Source: Comamonas testosteroni TK102
Lineage (GTDB): Bacteria > Pseudomonadota > Gammaproteobacteria > Burkholderiales > Burkholderiaceae_C
Direction of reading: 5' to 3'
Assembly (NCBI RefSeq): GCF_000739375.1
Contig: NZ_CP006704.1
Span: 5,580,001-5,644,000 of the forward strand
DNA length: 64,000 bases
A model generated the notes under the pieces. It was not told the origin of the DNA, did not search any database, and saw only the letters and a list, made by a program, of their open reading frames with translations. Position numbers and translations under genes: made by a program. Shown here in pieces: positions 9,315 to 17,974 of the stretch (positions are counted from its first letter, which is position 1; each line of letters opens with the position of its first letter).

Positions 9315-9790
9315 ACGCAGCCCCCTATTTGATCCGCTCCGCGCTCCCCGGGGATGCAGCAGGCATTGCCGGGCTGCTGCACGACATAGGCTGGTTCAAG
9401 GCCTATGAAACCCATTCCGCCGCCCAGAACACCGAGGCCGTGCAGGCACTGCTGGACGAGCTGCAGGCCGGGCCGGAGCGCTCCCTGATGCTGGTGGCAC
9501 AAGATGGCCAGCACCGCATTCACGGCTACTGCGCCGTGCACTGGCTGCCGGTCGCCGTGCAGCAGGGCTGGGAGGCCTATGTCAGCGAGCTGTTTGTCGC
9601 CGAAGCAGCACGCGGTGCCGGCCTGGGCCAGCAGCTGCTGGATGCGGCCACGCAGGCTGCGCGCGAGCGCCACTGCCTGCGCATCTGGCTGGTCAACAAC
9701 CGCGAGCGCCCTTCCTATGTGCGCGGCTTCTATTCCCGCCAGGGCTGGAGCGAACAGGCCGAAATGGCGCGCTTTGTGCTCCCCCTCTGA
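9311..9790 (+). CDS. GNAT-family N-acetyltransferase
   Basis: 159 aa. Shows the acetyl-CoA-binding GNAT motif [21 protein letters not shown] (Q/RxxGxG/A type, about residues 97-117), followed by a typical [11 protein letters not shown] beta-strand/turn near the C-terminus. The substrate cannot be told from the sequence. It starts inside the glpR stop codon (ATGA overlap) and ends 14 nt before glpK, so it is translated from the glpR-glpK message. A role tied to glycerol metabolism is possible but only suggested by this position. Confidence 0.85.
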   Translation: MNAAPYLIRSALPGDAAGIAGLLHDIGWFKAYETHSAAQNTEAVQALLDELQAGPERSLMLVAQDGQHRIHGYCAVHWLPVAVQQGWEAYVSELFVAEAARGAGLGQQLLDAATQAARERHCLRIWLVNNRERPSYVRGFYSRQGWSEQAEMARFVLPL

Positions 9791-9804
9791 ATCACGGACA
9801 ACCC

Positions 9805-11301
9805 ATGACAACCTATCTGCTCGCCCTGGACCAGGGCACCTCCAGCTCCCGCTCCATCGTCTTCGACACGCAAGGCCGCATCGTGGCATCGGCCCAACTG
9901 GAGCTGCCGCAGATCTACCCGCAGCCGGGCTGGGTGGAGCATGACCCGCGCGAGATCTGGCGCACCCAGCTGACCACCGCCAAGGAGGCGCTGGCCAAGG
10001 CGGGCCTCAAGGCCACCGATATCCGCTCGGTGGGTATTACCAACCAGCGCGAGACCACCATCGTCTGGAGCCGCAAGACCGGCGCTCCCATCCACCACGG
10101 CATCGTCTGGCAGGACCGCCGCGCCGAACCCACCTGCGTGCAGCTGCGCGAAGCCGGTCACAGCGACACCATTCTGCGCAAAACCGGCCTGCGCATCGAC
10201 GCCTATTTTTCAGGCACCAAGCTCAAGTGGCTGCTTGACCATGTGCCCGGCGCACGCGCCGCAGCGCAAGCCGGCGAGCTGGCCTTCGGCACGGTGGATT
10301 GCTGGCTGATCTGGCAGCTGACGGGCGGCAAGCGCCATGTCACCGATGTGAGCAACGCCAGCCGCACCATGCTCTTCAATGTGCACAGCAACCAGTGGGA
10401 TACCGATCTGCTGGCCCTGCTCGACATTCCTGCGGGCCTGATGCCCGAAGTCCTGCCCTCGGCCGCCGATTTCGGCCAGACGGCGGACGAGGTGCTGGGC
10501 GGCTCCATCAATATCGGCGGCGTGGCCGGCGACCAGCAAAGCGCGCTGTTCGGCCAGGCCTGCTTCGACGCAGGCATGGCCAAGAACACCTACGGCACGG
10601 GTTGCTTCATGCTCATGCATACGGGCAGCAGTTTCCAGACCTCTAGCAACGGCCTGCTGACCACATCGGCCGCCCAGGCGAGCAGCCAGCCCCAGTTTGC
10701 GCTGGAAGGCAGCGTCTTTGTCGGCGGAGCGGTGGTGCAGTGGCTGCGCGACGGACTGCAGGCCATCGAGCACAGCGGCCAGGTGCAGCAACTGGCCGAA
10801 AGCGTGCCCGACAGCGGCGGCGTGATGCTGGTGCCGGCCTTTACCGGCCTGGGCGCCCCCTACTGGAAACCCGATGCGCGCGGCACCATCACCGGACTGA
10901 CACGCGGCACGACAATGGCCCATATCGCGCGTGCGGCCCTGGAATCCATTGCCTACCAAAGTGCGGCCCTGCTCGGCGCCATGAGCCGTGACGCCGTGGC
11001 CACGGGCGGCACGCCGGTCAGCGAGCTGCGTGTGGACGGCGGCGCCTGTGTGAACAATCTGCTGATGCAGTTCCAGGCCGACCTGCTTGGCATTCCCGTG
11101 GTGCGCCCGGCCTGCGTGGAAACCACGGCTCTGGGTGCGGCCTATCTGGCCGGCCTGTCCAGCGGCGTCTATCAGAGCACCGAGGAGCTGTCGGCCTTGT
11201 GGAAGGCCGAGCGCCGCTTCCTGCCCACGCTGGGCAAGGACCGCGCCGACGAGCTGATGCAGCGCTGGGAACAGGCCGTGCGCCAGACCACGGCGCAGTA
11301 A
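9805..11301 (+). CDS. glpK: Glycerol kinase
   Basis: 498 aa, the normal length. FGGY-family kinase converting glycerol and ATP to sn-glycerol 3-phosphate in the cytoplasm. Landmarks: the N-terminal phosphate loop [28 protein letters not shown], the substrate-binding [10 protein letters not shown] region, [15 protein letters not shown], and the C-terminal ATP-site stretch [16 protein letters not shown]. It is the last gene of the glpR-GNAT-glpK unit and is followed by a strong terminator hairpin. Confidence 0.96.
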   Translation: MTTYLLALDQGTSSSRSIVFDTQGRIVASAQLELPQIYPQPGWVEHDPREIWRTQLTTAKEALAKAGLKATDIRSVGITNQRETTIVWSRKTGAPIHHGIVWQDRRAEPTCVQLREAGHSDTILRKTGLRIDAYFSGTKLKWLLDHVPGARAAAQAGELAFGTVDCWLIWQLTGGKRHVTDVSNASRTMLFNVHSNQWDTDLLALLDIPAGLMPEVLPSAADFGQTADEVLGGSINIGGVAGDQQSALFGQACFDAGMAKNTYGTGCFMLMHTGSSFQTSSNGLLTTSAAQASSQPQFALEGSVFVGGAVVQWLRDGLQAIEHSGQVQQLAESVPDSGGVMLVPAFTGLGAPYWKPDARGTITGLTRGTTMAHIARAALESIAYQSAALLGAMSRDAVATGGTPVSELRVDGGACVNNLLMQFQADLLGIPVVRPACVETTALGAAYLAGLSSGVYQSTEELSALWKAERRFLPTLGKDRADELMQRWEQAVRQTTAQ

Positions 11302-11343
11302 AGCCGCTGGCTGGCAAGCGCCCGCCCCTCAAAGAACCATCAG

Positions 11344-11369
11344 AAAAGGGATGCCAAGGCATCCCTTTT
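11344..11369. terminator. Bidirectional intrinsic terminator between glpK and aqpZ
   Basis: Perfect 12-bp inverted repeat AAAAGGGATGCC (11344-11355) / GGCATCCCTTTT (11358-11369) with a 2-nt loop. A T-run on each strand is supplied by the ends of the stem. It lies between the convergent glpK and aquaporin genes, so it can stop both. Confidence 0.85.
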
Positions 11370-11395
11370 CCACTGGGGCACAACAGTCGCAGCGC

Positions 11396-12094
11396 TCAGT
11401 CTTCGTCACCCAGCAGCGCCTTGTGGATCACGGCGCCGATGATGGCGCCCACGATGGGAGCCAGCCAGAACAGCCATAGCTGCTCCAGCGCAATGGCAGG
11501 ACCGAACAGCGCCGGGCCGGTGCTGCGGGCAGGGTTGACCGAGGTATTGGTCACGGGAATGGAGATCAGGTGGATCAGCGTCAGGCACAGGCCGATGCTC
11601 ATGCCCGCAAAGCCCACGGCGGCCTTCTTGGTGGTGGAGCCCAGGATCACCAGCAGAAACACGGCGGTCAGCACGACTTCGGTCACCAGCGCCGCCGCCA
11701 TATTGAACTTGCCCGGAGAATGCTCGCCATAGCCATTGGTGGCCAGATCGGTCACATGGGCACCAGCCTTTCCGCTGGCAATGAAGTACAGCAGGGCTGC
11801 CGCCACGATGGCGCCCAGGACCTGGGCAATGATGTAGCCGGGCAGCTCGGCAAAGCGAAAGCGCCCGGCCACTGCCAGACCGACGGAGACCGCCGGATTG
11901 AAGTGGCCGCCTGAGACCGGACCGAAGGCATAGGCCCCCGTCAGCACCGTCAGACCGAAGGCAAAAGACACGCCCAGCAGGCCGATACCCACTTCGGGAA
12001 AGGCAGCTGCCAGCACCGCGCTGCCGCAACCGCCAAAGGTCAACCAGAAAGTACCCAGAAACTCCGCCGACCATTTTTTGACATTGGATGCCAT
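11396..12094 (-). CDS. aqpZ: Aquaporin Z, water-selective type
   Basis: 232 aa inner-membrane channel of the MIP family with six predicted helices. The two half-helix motifs are NPA at residues 66-68 (HFNPAVS) and NPA at 187-189 (SVNPARS). The selectivity-filter residues read from the alignment are F44, H175, T184 and R190, the combination of water-specific AqpZ rather than the wider W/G/F/R set of glycerol facilitators. The gene is convergent with glpK. Despite its neighbours, this is therefore probably not GlpF; glycerol may enter by diffusion or by a facilitator elsewhere. Confidence 0.9.
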   Translation of the reverse strand: MASNVKKWSAEFLGTFWLTFGGCGSAVLAAAFPEVGIGLLGVSFAFGLTVLTGAYAFGPVSGGHFNPAVSVGLAVAGRFRFAELPGYIIAQVLGAIVAAALLYFIASGKAGAHVTDLATNGYGEHSPGKFNMAAALVTEVVLTAVFLLVILGSTTKKAAVGFAGMSIGLCLTLIHLISIPVTNTSVNPARSTGPALFGPAIALEQLWLFWLAPIVGAIIGAVIHKALLGDED

Positions 12095-12201
12095 GATTGC
12101 TCCCTATTTCCGATGAGCGTTGTCCGTGCCGCACCACGCGGCATGGAACCGTACCGCTGGGCATCTTAGAAAGCGATCGGCGAAAAGTACAAGGCACAAA
12201 T

Positions 12202-13380
12202 GTGAACAATCCACGACCGCGCTGGCTTTGGGGCCTCTTGTTGATCTGCGCCAGCCTTGCCGCCTGCACGACGGCGTCGCTCGCACCCCACCGCATCTGC
12301 AGCACGCCCCAGGCCCGGCCCTGGTCTCTGCTCGGCGAGATCCGCTGGCCGCACGAGCAGCTGTTTGCCGGCACGACCGTGGGCGGCCTGTCCTCGATCG
12401 ACTACGACGCGGGCAGCCATCTGTATTTCCTGGTCAGCGACGACCGCTTAGCCCATGGGCCGGCGCGCTTTTACACGGCCCGTATCGACTACGACGCCCG
12501 CGGCCTGCATCAGGTCAGGCTGCACGATGCGCGGCCGCTGCTCAGCCCCTCCCAGGCCCCCTATGCCAGCCGCCGCCAGCCCCTGCCCGGCATCGCGACG
12601 CCCGACGCGGAAGCCCTGCGCGTGCTGCCGGGAGGGCAGTCCCTGATCTGGAGCAGCGAGGGCGACTTCGCACGCGGATTCGGCCCGCAGCTGCTGCAAT
12701 CGGGCACGGACGGGCGCTGGCAGCGTGAGTGGCCGCTGCCGCCCGAGCTGCGCCAGCCGACCCGCAAGTCCGAGGGGCCACGCAGCAACCTCACGCTCGA
12801 AGGTCTGGCGCTGAGTCAGGATGGCGAGACGCTCTGGCTGGCCATGGAAGCGGCGCTCAGACAAGACGGCCCCCTGCCCGCACCCGGCCGAGCGGGCGGC
12901 CCGGTGCGCATCACCGCCTATGACATGGGCACGCAACAGCCCCGACGCCAGCTGGCCTACCAGCCCGATGCCATGCCTGCCGACATCTGGCTGCAACGCG
13001 GCGCCATCAACGGCGTCAGCGCCGTGCTGGCCGACGACGCAGAGCATCTGCTGGTGCTGGAGCGCTCCTTTGCGCCGCCGCTGCGCTTCGGTGCCCGCAT
13101 CTACCGCATCAGCACCCGTGCCGACGCCAGCAGTGACACGCTGGGCCAAGCCCAGCTGCAGCCAGGCAGCTACCGGCCTGCAAACAAGGAATTGCTGCTG
13201 GATCTGGCCGATGCCGGCCTGCGCTCCGTGGACAACCTGGAGGGCATGACTTGGGGGCCGCCGCTGCCCGATGGCCGGCGCGTGCTGCTGCTGGTCAGCG
13301 ACAACAACTTCAATCCCGCCGAAGTCACCCAGTTGATCGCCCTGAGCGAGGAGCCCGGCCACTGCGGCACAGGTTTATAG
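12202..13380 (+). CDS. Lipoprotein with esterase-like activity of phytase domain
   Basis: 392 aa from a GTG start at 12202, seven bases after AAGG; the open frame continues upstream to 12097 but without a signal sequence. Residues 1-21 form a lipoprotein signal peptide ending in the lipobox LAAC, so the mature protein is probably anchored to a membrane. The domain begins at GGLSSIDYDAGSHLYFLVSDD and contains the LEGLALS and LEGMTWG blocks of the PF13449 'esterase-like activity of phytase' family, a beta-propeller-like fold. The substrate is unknown. It reads towards proC, 70 nt downstream. Confidence 0.8.
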   Translation: MNNPRPRWLWGLLLICASLAACTTASLAPHRICSTPQARPWSLLGEIRWPHEQLFAGTTVGGLSSIDYDAGSHLYFLVSDDRLAHGPARFYTARIDYDARGLHQVRLHDARPLLSPSQAPYASRRQPLPGIATPDAEALRVLPGGQSLIWSSEGDFARGFGPQLLQSGTDGRWQREWPLPPELRQPTRKSEGPRSNLTLEGLALSQDGETLWLAMEAALRQDGPLPAPGRAGGPVRITAYDMGTQQPRRQLAYQPDAMPADIWLQRGAINGVSAVLADDAEHLLVLERSFAPPLRFGARIYRISTRADASSDTLGQAQLQPGSYRPANKELLLDLADAGLRSVDNLEGMTWGPPLPDGRRVLLLVSDNNFNPAEVTQLIALSEEPGHCGTGL

Positions 13381-13450
13381 TGCCGCTTTGCACCTGGAAT
13401 CCGAATACAGGCTTGCCCACTTGCTGCATTGCAAAGCGAATCGAACCATC

Positions 13451-14290
13451 ATGAGCCAGACCGACCACTCGACCTCCGTCTTCCCTCCCATCGCCTTTAT
13501 CGGCGGCGGCAATATGGCCAGCGCCATCATCGGCGGCCTGATCCGCCAGGGCGTTCCGGCCAGCAGCATCACCGTGGTCGAGCCTTTTGAAGCCACGCGT
13601 GCTGCGATCAAGACCAGCTTCGGCATCGACGCCCTGCCCGCCGCCACCGAGGCCCTGCAAAGCGCCCAGCTGGTGGTCTGGGCCGTCAAGCCCCAGAGCT
13701 TCAAGGAGGCGGCCGCTCCCGTTGCCGCCCACACCCGCAACGCCCTGCACCTGAGCGTAGCTGCCGGCATCACCACCGACAGCATTGCGGCCTGGACCGG
13801 CACCCGCCGCATCGTGCGCGCCATGCCCAATACCCCGGCCCTGGTCGGCAAGGGGATGACGGGCCTGTTCGCCCGCCCCGAGGTCGATGCCCAGGGCAAG
13901 GCCCTGATCGAGACCGTGATCGGCAGCACCGGCGAACTCAGCTGGGTGGACCAGGAAGCGCATCTGGATGCCGTGACGGCCATCTCCGGCTCCGGCCCGG
14001 CCTATGTATTCCTGTTCCTCGAAGCCATGACCCAGGCCGGCGTCGACATGGGCCTCAGCGCCGAGCAAAGCTACAAGCTGGCCGTGGCCACGTTTGCGGG
14101 TGGATCGGAACTGGCGGCACGCTCCAGCGAGAGCGCCGAAGTGCTGCGCCAGCGCGTGACCAGCAAAGGCGGCACCACCTATGCAGCTATCACGCATATG
14201 CAGGAGCAGAAGCTGCCCGAGCATTTCATCGAAGCCATGCGCAAGGCCCAGATCCGCGCACAGGAACTGGCCGCCGAGTTCGGCAAATAA
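13451..14290 (+). CDS. proC: Pyrroline-5-carboxylate reductase
   Basis: 279 aa. It catalyses the last step of proline synthesis, NAD(P)H-dependent reduction of 1-pyrroline-5-carboxylate. The N-terminal Rossmann motif IAFIGGGNMASAIIGGL is followed by AMPNTPALVGKGMTG and the dimerisation-domain signature RVTSKGGTTYAAI near residue 238. The ATG at 13451 yields the family N-terminus; the frame is open upstream but that part is not conserved. An intrinsic terminator follows immediately. Confidence 0.95.
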   Translation: MSQTDHSTSVFPPIAFIGGGNMASAIIGGLIRQGVPASSITVVEPFEATRAAIKTSFGIDALPAATEALQSAQLVVWAVKPQSFKEAAAPVAAHTRNALHLSVAAGITTDSIAAWTGTRRIVRAMPNTPALVGKGMTGLFARPEVDAQGKALIETVIGSTGELSWVDQEAHLDAVTAISGSGPAYVFLFLEAMTQAGVDMGLSAEQSYKLAVATFAGGSELAARSSESAEVLRQRVTSKGGTTYAAITHMQEQKLPEHFIEAMRKAQIRAQELAAEFGK

Positions 14291-14315
14291 AAAACCGGCC
14301 TCGGCCGGTTTTTTT
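14291..14315 (+). terminator. Intrinsic terminator of proC
   Basis: Perfect 10-bp stem AAAACCGGCC / GGCCGGTTTT (14291-14300 and 14303-14312) with a 2-nt loop, followed by further T residues. It starts directly after the proC stop codon. Confidence 0.9.
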
Positions 14316-14324
14316 GAGTCATTC

Positions 14325-14372
14325 AGGCATCTATCGCTTACCAAACAAGCGATTCAAGCTATCAAAACAGGA
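14325..14372. repeat. Dispersed intergenic repeat, family 1-like (copy b, diverged)
   Basis: The spacer between proC and ubiA contains AAGCGATTCAAGCTATCAAAA, matching in order the AGCG...AGCTATCAA tract seen at 28143-28163 and, in other orientation, at 61325-61350. The inverted-repeat half of the element is not evident here, so this is either a diverged or partial copy. Low-complexity coincidence is possible. Confidence 0.35.
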
Positions 14373-15254
14373 CTATTTCAACGCATACCCTAGCGCCACG
14401 CCCGCAAAGATGGCTGCGCCAATCCAGTGACTCTTGCTGAAGGCGACAAAGCAGCCTTCGCGCGTGCGGTTCTTGATCAGGCTGAAATGCCAGACGATCT
14501 GGGCCGCTGCGACGCCCATGCCCAGCCAGAAGGGCCAGCCCAGCTGATAGGGAGCCAGCACCCAGGCGATCAGGCCCCAGCACAGGACAAAGAACAGCAT
14601 GATGGCCGTGACATCGAAACGGCCCAGGGTGATGGCCGAGGTCTTCATGCCGATCTTGAGATCGTCATCGCGGTCCACCATGGCGTATTCCGTGTCATAG
14701 GCCAGCACCAGAAACATATTGGCCAGCCACAGCGTCCAGGCCGTGGCATTGACTTCGCCCGTCACCGCCGCAAACGCAATCACGATGCCGAAATTGAAGG
14801 CAATGCCCAGAAAGGCCTGCGGCATGGCAAAAAAGCGCTTGGTGAACGGATAGAGAATCGTGAACAACACGGCAGGTACCGACCAGGCCACGGCCTCCCA
14901 GCGCGTCGACAGCACCAGGCCGAAGGCCACCAGCGTGAGCACCAGGCCGACCATGGCCGCTTCCCTGACCGAAATCTGGCCGCTGGTGATGGGACGCCGG
15001 GTGGTGCGTTTCACATGCCTGTCGAAGTCGCGGTCGGCAATATCGTTGATGGTGCAGCCCGCGCTGCGCATCAGCACCGTGCCCAGCACAAAAACCACCA
15101 GCAGATGCCAGCCCGGAAAGCCCTGACCGGCCACCCACAGTGCCACCAGCGTGGGCCAGACCAGCACAAGCCAGCCTGCGGGACGGTTGAAGCGGATCAG
15201 ATCCAGATACAGCGACAGCTTGGAGCGCGGCGAAGCAGGAATGGAGGCGGACAT
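14373..15254 (-). CDS. ubiA: 4-hydroxybenzoate octaprenyltransferase
   Basis: 293 aa integral membrane prenyltransferase of ubiquinone synthesis. It attaches the polyprenyl tail to 4-hydroxybenzoate. Both Asp-rich metal-binding motifs are present: [15 protein letters not shown] near residue 80 and the second, [16 protein letters not shown], near residue 200. Several hydrophobic helices surround them. The ATG at complement 15252-15254 gives the canonical N-terminus. It lies 50 nt downstream of the PAP2 gene on the same strand and may share its message. Confidence 0.94.
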   Translation of the reverse strand: MSASIPASPRSKLSLYLDLIRFNRPAGWLVLVWPTLVALWVAGQGFPGWHLLVVFVLGTVLMRSAGCTINDIADRDFDRHVKRTTRRPITSGQISVREAAMVGLVLTLVAFGLVLSTRWEAVAWSVPAVLFTILYPFTKRFFAMPQAFLGIAFNFGIVIAFAAVTGEVNATAWTLWLANMFLVLAYDTEYAMVDRDDDLKIGMKTSAITLGRFDVTAIMLFFVLCWGLIAWVLAPYQLGWPFWLGMGVAAAQIVWHFSLIKNRTREGCFVAFSKSHWIGAAIFAGVALGYALK

Positions 15255-15304
15255 GAGAGGAGTTCCGGAAGGCAGGAGATCACGACCGGGCCCCCAGGCC
15301 GCGG

Positions 15305-16165
15305 TCAGCGCAGGGGCAATTGTGCCTCGGCCTGCACCGCCCGCAGGGCGCCACCCCCATGCTCGACACGGTCTGTCAGCCAGAGCACCAGAGCCGTCCA
15401 GCCCAGACCCAGGCACAGACCCGCCAGCACATCGCTGGCATGGTGCACGGACAGCAGCACGCGGCTCAAGCCCGTGCTCAGGGCCAGCAGCACTGCCGCC
15501 GCAAAGACCCAGGCCCGCCAGCGCGGCGGCAGTCGACGAGCGACCAGCCAGGCCAGCATGCCGAAAATCGCGGCCGTGCCTGCGCTATGACCGCTGGGAA
15601 AGCTGAAGCCGGCCTCATGCACCAGACCGTCCAGCGGACGCTCGCGCTGCATGGTTGCCTTGAGGAAGCGCACCCACAGTCCCGTGCCGGCCACGGCAAC
15701 CACCCAGCCCAGCAGTTGCAGGCCCTGGCGTCGCCACAGCAGCCACAGGCCCACGACCAGGCCCAGCAGCCCCATGACGCGCAAATCCCCGAGCATGGTC
15801 CAGCCCCGCACCAGGGGCTGCAGACTGGGCGGCAGGCCTGCGCTCACCGCGTTCTGCAGCTTCAGGTCCAGGGCCATCAGCCCCTGCTGCGGCTGAAGGG
15901 ACTGTGACTGCTGCACGCCGATGATCAGCAGGGCCAGAGCAATGGCAGCCAGCCCTGCCACCGCCAGCAGCCAGTTGCCGCCAGGCCTGGGATCCGCGCG
16001 GCGGTCCTGCCACAGCCACGCGGCCCGGCCCTGTGCACGCCAGCGCAGCATGCAGGCCGCAGCCAGCAACAGCAGCAGCAACATCCTGATGGCATGTCCG
16101 TCCACCCACTGCACCAGCAAGACCAAGGGTTCCACCACAGCAAGCACGCACGTTCCTTTCTGCAT
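15305..16165 (-). CDS. PAP2-family membrane phosphatase
   Basis: 286 aa multi-pass protein with the three-part phosphatase signature in its C-terminal half: [17 protein letters not shown] and [12 protein letters not shown]. These supply the catalytic His residues and the phosphate-binding Lys/Arg. Members dephosphorylate lipid phosphates such as undecaprenyl pyrophosphate or phosphatidic acid at the periplasmic face; the substrate here cannot be told. The start is uncertain: ATG at complement 16163-16165 directly abuts the upstream hairpin and lacks a good ribosome-binding site, and an internal ATG about 28 codons in is possible. Confidence 0.82.
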   Translation of the reverse strand: MQKGTCVLAVVEPLVLLVQWVDGHAIRMLLLLLLAAACMLRWRAQGRAAWLWQDRRADPRPGGNWLLAVAGLAAIALALLIIGVQQSQSLQPQQGLMALDLKLQNAVSAGLPPSLQPLVRGWTMLGDLRVMGLLGLVVGLWLLWRRQGLQLLGWVVAVAGTGLWVRFLKATMQRERPLDGLVHEAGFSFPSGHSAGTAAIFGMLAWLVARRLPPRWRAWVFAAAVLLALSTGLSRVLLSVHHASDVLAGLCLGLGWTALVLWLTDRVEHGGGALRAVQAEAQLPLR

Positions 16166-16168
16166 CAA

Positions 16169-16215
16169 AAAGCGAAAGCCCTGACGGGCCTCCAGAGGCT
16201 AACCCGCCAGGGCTT
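16169..16215 (-). terminator. Intrinsic terminator downstream of dps
   Basis: Inverted repeat AAGCCCTGACGGG (16176-16188) / CCCGCCAGGGCTT (16203-16215), one mismatch, loop 14 nt. On the minus strand the stem is followed by TTTCGCTTTTTG. It lies between dps and the PAP2 gene and would end the oxyR-dps message. Confidence 0.7.
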
Positions 16216-16263
16216 AAGCGAAACTGAAAGTATGGCCGGGCCGGGCAACTGCCGCGGCGCGGC

Positions 16264-16800
16264 TCACTCTTCGAGCAGGGAGCGCAGCATCCAGGCGGTC
16301 TGCTCGTGCACGGCCAGACGCTGGGTCAGCAGATCGGCCGTAGGCTCGTCGCCGGCCTTGTCGGCACGGGGAAACAGCTGGCGAGCCGTGCGCGCCACGG
16401 CCTCGTGCCCCTGCACCAGGATGCGCACCATCTCCAGGGCCTTGGGCGGCTGGGCCGGTGCGTCGGGCAGGCTGGTGAGCTTGCCGAACTGGGCATAGGA
16501 GCCAGGCGCATGGTGGCCCAGTGCGCGGATGCGCTCTGCCACGGGATCGACGGCATTCCACAGCTCGGTGTACTGCGCCATGAACATGGTGTGCAGCGTG
16601 TTGAACATGGGTCCCGTGACATTCCAGTGGAAGTTGTGCGTGGTCAGGTACAGCGTATAGGTGTCGGCCAACAGCGCCGACAGCCCCTTGGCGATGGCGG
16701 CGCGGTCCTCGTCGCTGATGCCGATGTGGATGCCGGCGGGCACCTGCGGCGCGCCGTCCGACTTTGTTTTCTGCGATTTGTCCTTGCCTTGCTTGGTCAT
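16264..16800 (-). CDS. dps: Dps-family DNA-binding ferritin
   Basis: 178 aa. Dps forms a 12-subunit shell that oxidises and stores iron and protects DNA during oxidative stress. The ferroxidase ligands are visible in the [13 protein letters not shown] and [15 protein letters not shown] segments (His, Asp and Glu). The Lys-rich N-terminal tail ([13 protein letters not shown]) is of the kind used for DNA binding. AAGGTGAG precedes the ATG. It follows oxyR by 63 nt on the same strand, so peroxide control through OxyR is likely. Confidence 0.92.
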   Translation of the reverse strand: MTKQGKDKSQKTKSDGAPQVPAGIHIGISDEDRAAIAKGLSALLADTYTLYLTTHNFHWNVTGPMFNTLHTMFMAQYTELWNAVDPVAERIRALGHHAPGSYAQFGKLTSLPDAPAQPPKALEMVRILVQGHEAVARTARQLFPRADKAGDEPTADLLTQRLAVHEQTAWMLRSLLEE

Positions 16801-16863
16801 GCACTCACCTTTCGGGTTTAACGAATCCGGACTCCCACCCTCTTAGCGCCGCTGAAGCCACGC

Positions 16864-17832
16864 TTACTGCGACAGACGCTGCACTCCCGGCAGCGGGCAG
16901 GCGTAGACGGCATTGCGCAATGCGGCAATCGCCTCGTAGCGCGTGAAGCTGCGCCGCCAGGCCAGCACCACACGGCGGGTGGGCGGCGCAATGCCGTCTT
17001 CCTCATGAATCGGAAGATAGCGGATATGAGGCTCATCGGCGCGGCGACGGCGCTCAATGGGAGCCAGCGCATCCTCGGGCACGGACAGTCGCGGCACCAG
17101 GGTCACGCCCATGCCGGCGGCCACCATGTATTTGATGGTTTCCAGCGAGGAGCCTTCGAAGGTGCGGCGAATGCCCTCGGAGTTGCTGGCATAGCGCGCG
17201 AATTCGGGGCAGACCTCGAGCACATGGTCGCGGAAGCAGTGACCCGCGCCCAGCAGCAGCATGGTCTCGTTCTTGAGATCCGTGGTGGACAGGCTCTTCT
17301 TCTGCGCCAGCGGGTGGGTGCTGGGCACGGCGGCCATGAAGGGCTCGTCGTAAAGCGGCGCCAGTGCCAGGCCGGTATCCGGGAAGGGCTCGGCCATGAT
17401 GGCGCAGTCGATCTCGCCGGTGCGCAGCATCTCCAGCAGCTTGACTGTGAAGTTCTCCTGCAGCATCAGCGGCATCTGCGGCGTCATATTGATGGAGTTG
17501 CGCACCAGATCGGGAAGCAGATAGGGGCCGATGGTGTAGATCACGCCCAGGGTCAGAACGCCGGACAGCGGGTCCTTGCCGCGCTTGGCGATTTCCTTGA
17601 TCTCGTTGGCCTGCTCCAGCACGCTTTGCGCCTGGCGCACGATCTCCTCGCCCAGCGAGGTGACCGAGACTTCGCCGGCACTGCGCTCGAAAATCTTGAC
17701 ATCCAGCTCTTCCTCCAGCTTCTTGATCGCCACGGACAGCGTAGGCTGGGACACATAGCAGGCTTCGGCTGCGCGGCCAAAGTGCTTCTCCCGCGCAACG
17801 GCCACGATGTACTTCAATTCGGTAAGAGTCAT
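16864..17832 (-). CDS. oxyR: Hydrogen-peroxide-sensing LysR-type regulator OxyR
   Basis: 322 aa. An N-terminal LysR helix-turn-helix (residues about 1-60, FGRAAEACYVSQPTLSVAIKKLE) precedes a regulatory domain that carries the redox pair C199 and C208 in GAGHCFRDHVLEVC. These positions and spacing are the same as the disulfide-forming cysteines of E. coli OxyR. It is therefore a genuine peroxide sensor rather than a generic LysR protein. It sits between recG and dps on one strand; the 142-nt AT-rich spacer upstream (17833-17974) probably holds its promoter. Confidence 0.95.
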   Translation of the reverse strand: MTLTELKYIVAVAREKHFGRAAEACYVSQPTLSVAIKKLEEELDVKIFERSAGEVSVTSLGEEIVRQAQSVLEQANEIKEIAKRGKDPLSGVLTLGVIYTIGPYLLPDLVRNSINMTPQMPLMLQENFTVKLLEMLRTGEIDCAIMAEPFPDTGLALAPLYDEPFMAAVPSTHPLAQKKSLSTTDLKNETMLLLGAGHCFRDHVLEVCPEFARYASNSEGIRRTFEGSSLETIKYMVAAGMGVTLVPRLSVPEDALAPIERRRRADEPHIRYLPIHEEDGIAPPTRRVVLAWRRSFTRYEAIAALRNAVYACPLPGVQRLSQ

Positions 17833-17974
17833 AGAGAGTGGATCTTTCGGATCATCAATAACAGCATTGATTCATCCTGTTTTTGCATTCAATCACATAT
17901 TACCAAGGCAAAAGATTACATATATTCCTGCAAAAACGTAACTATTTACGTCTACAAACGCAATTTTCAGTACT

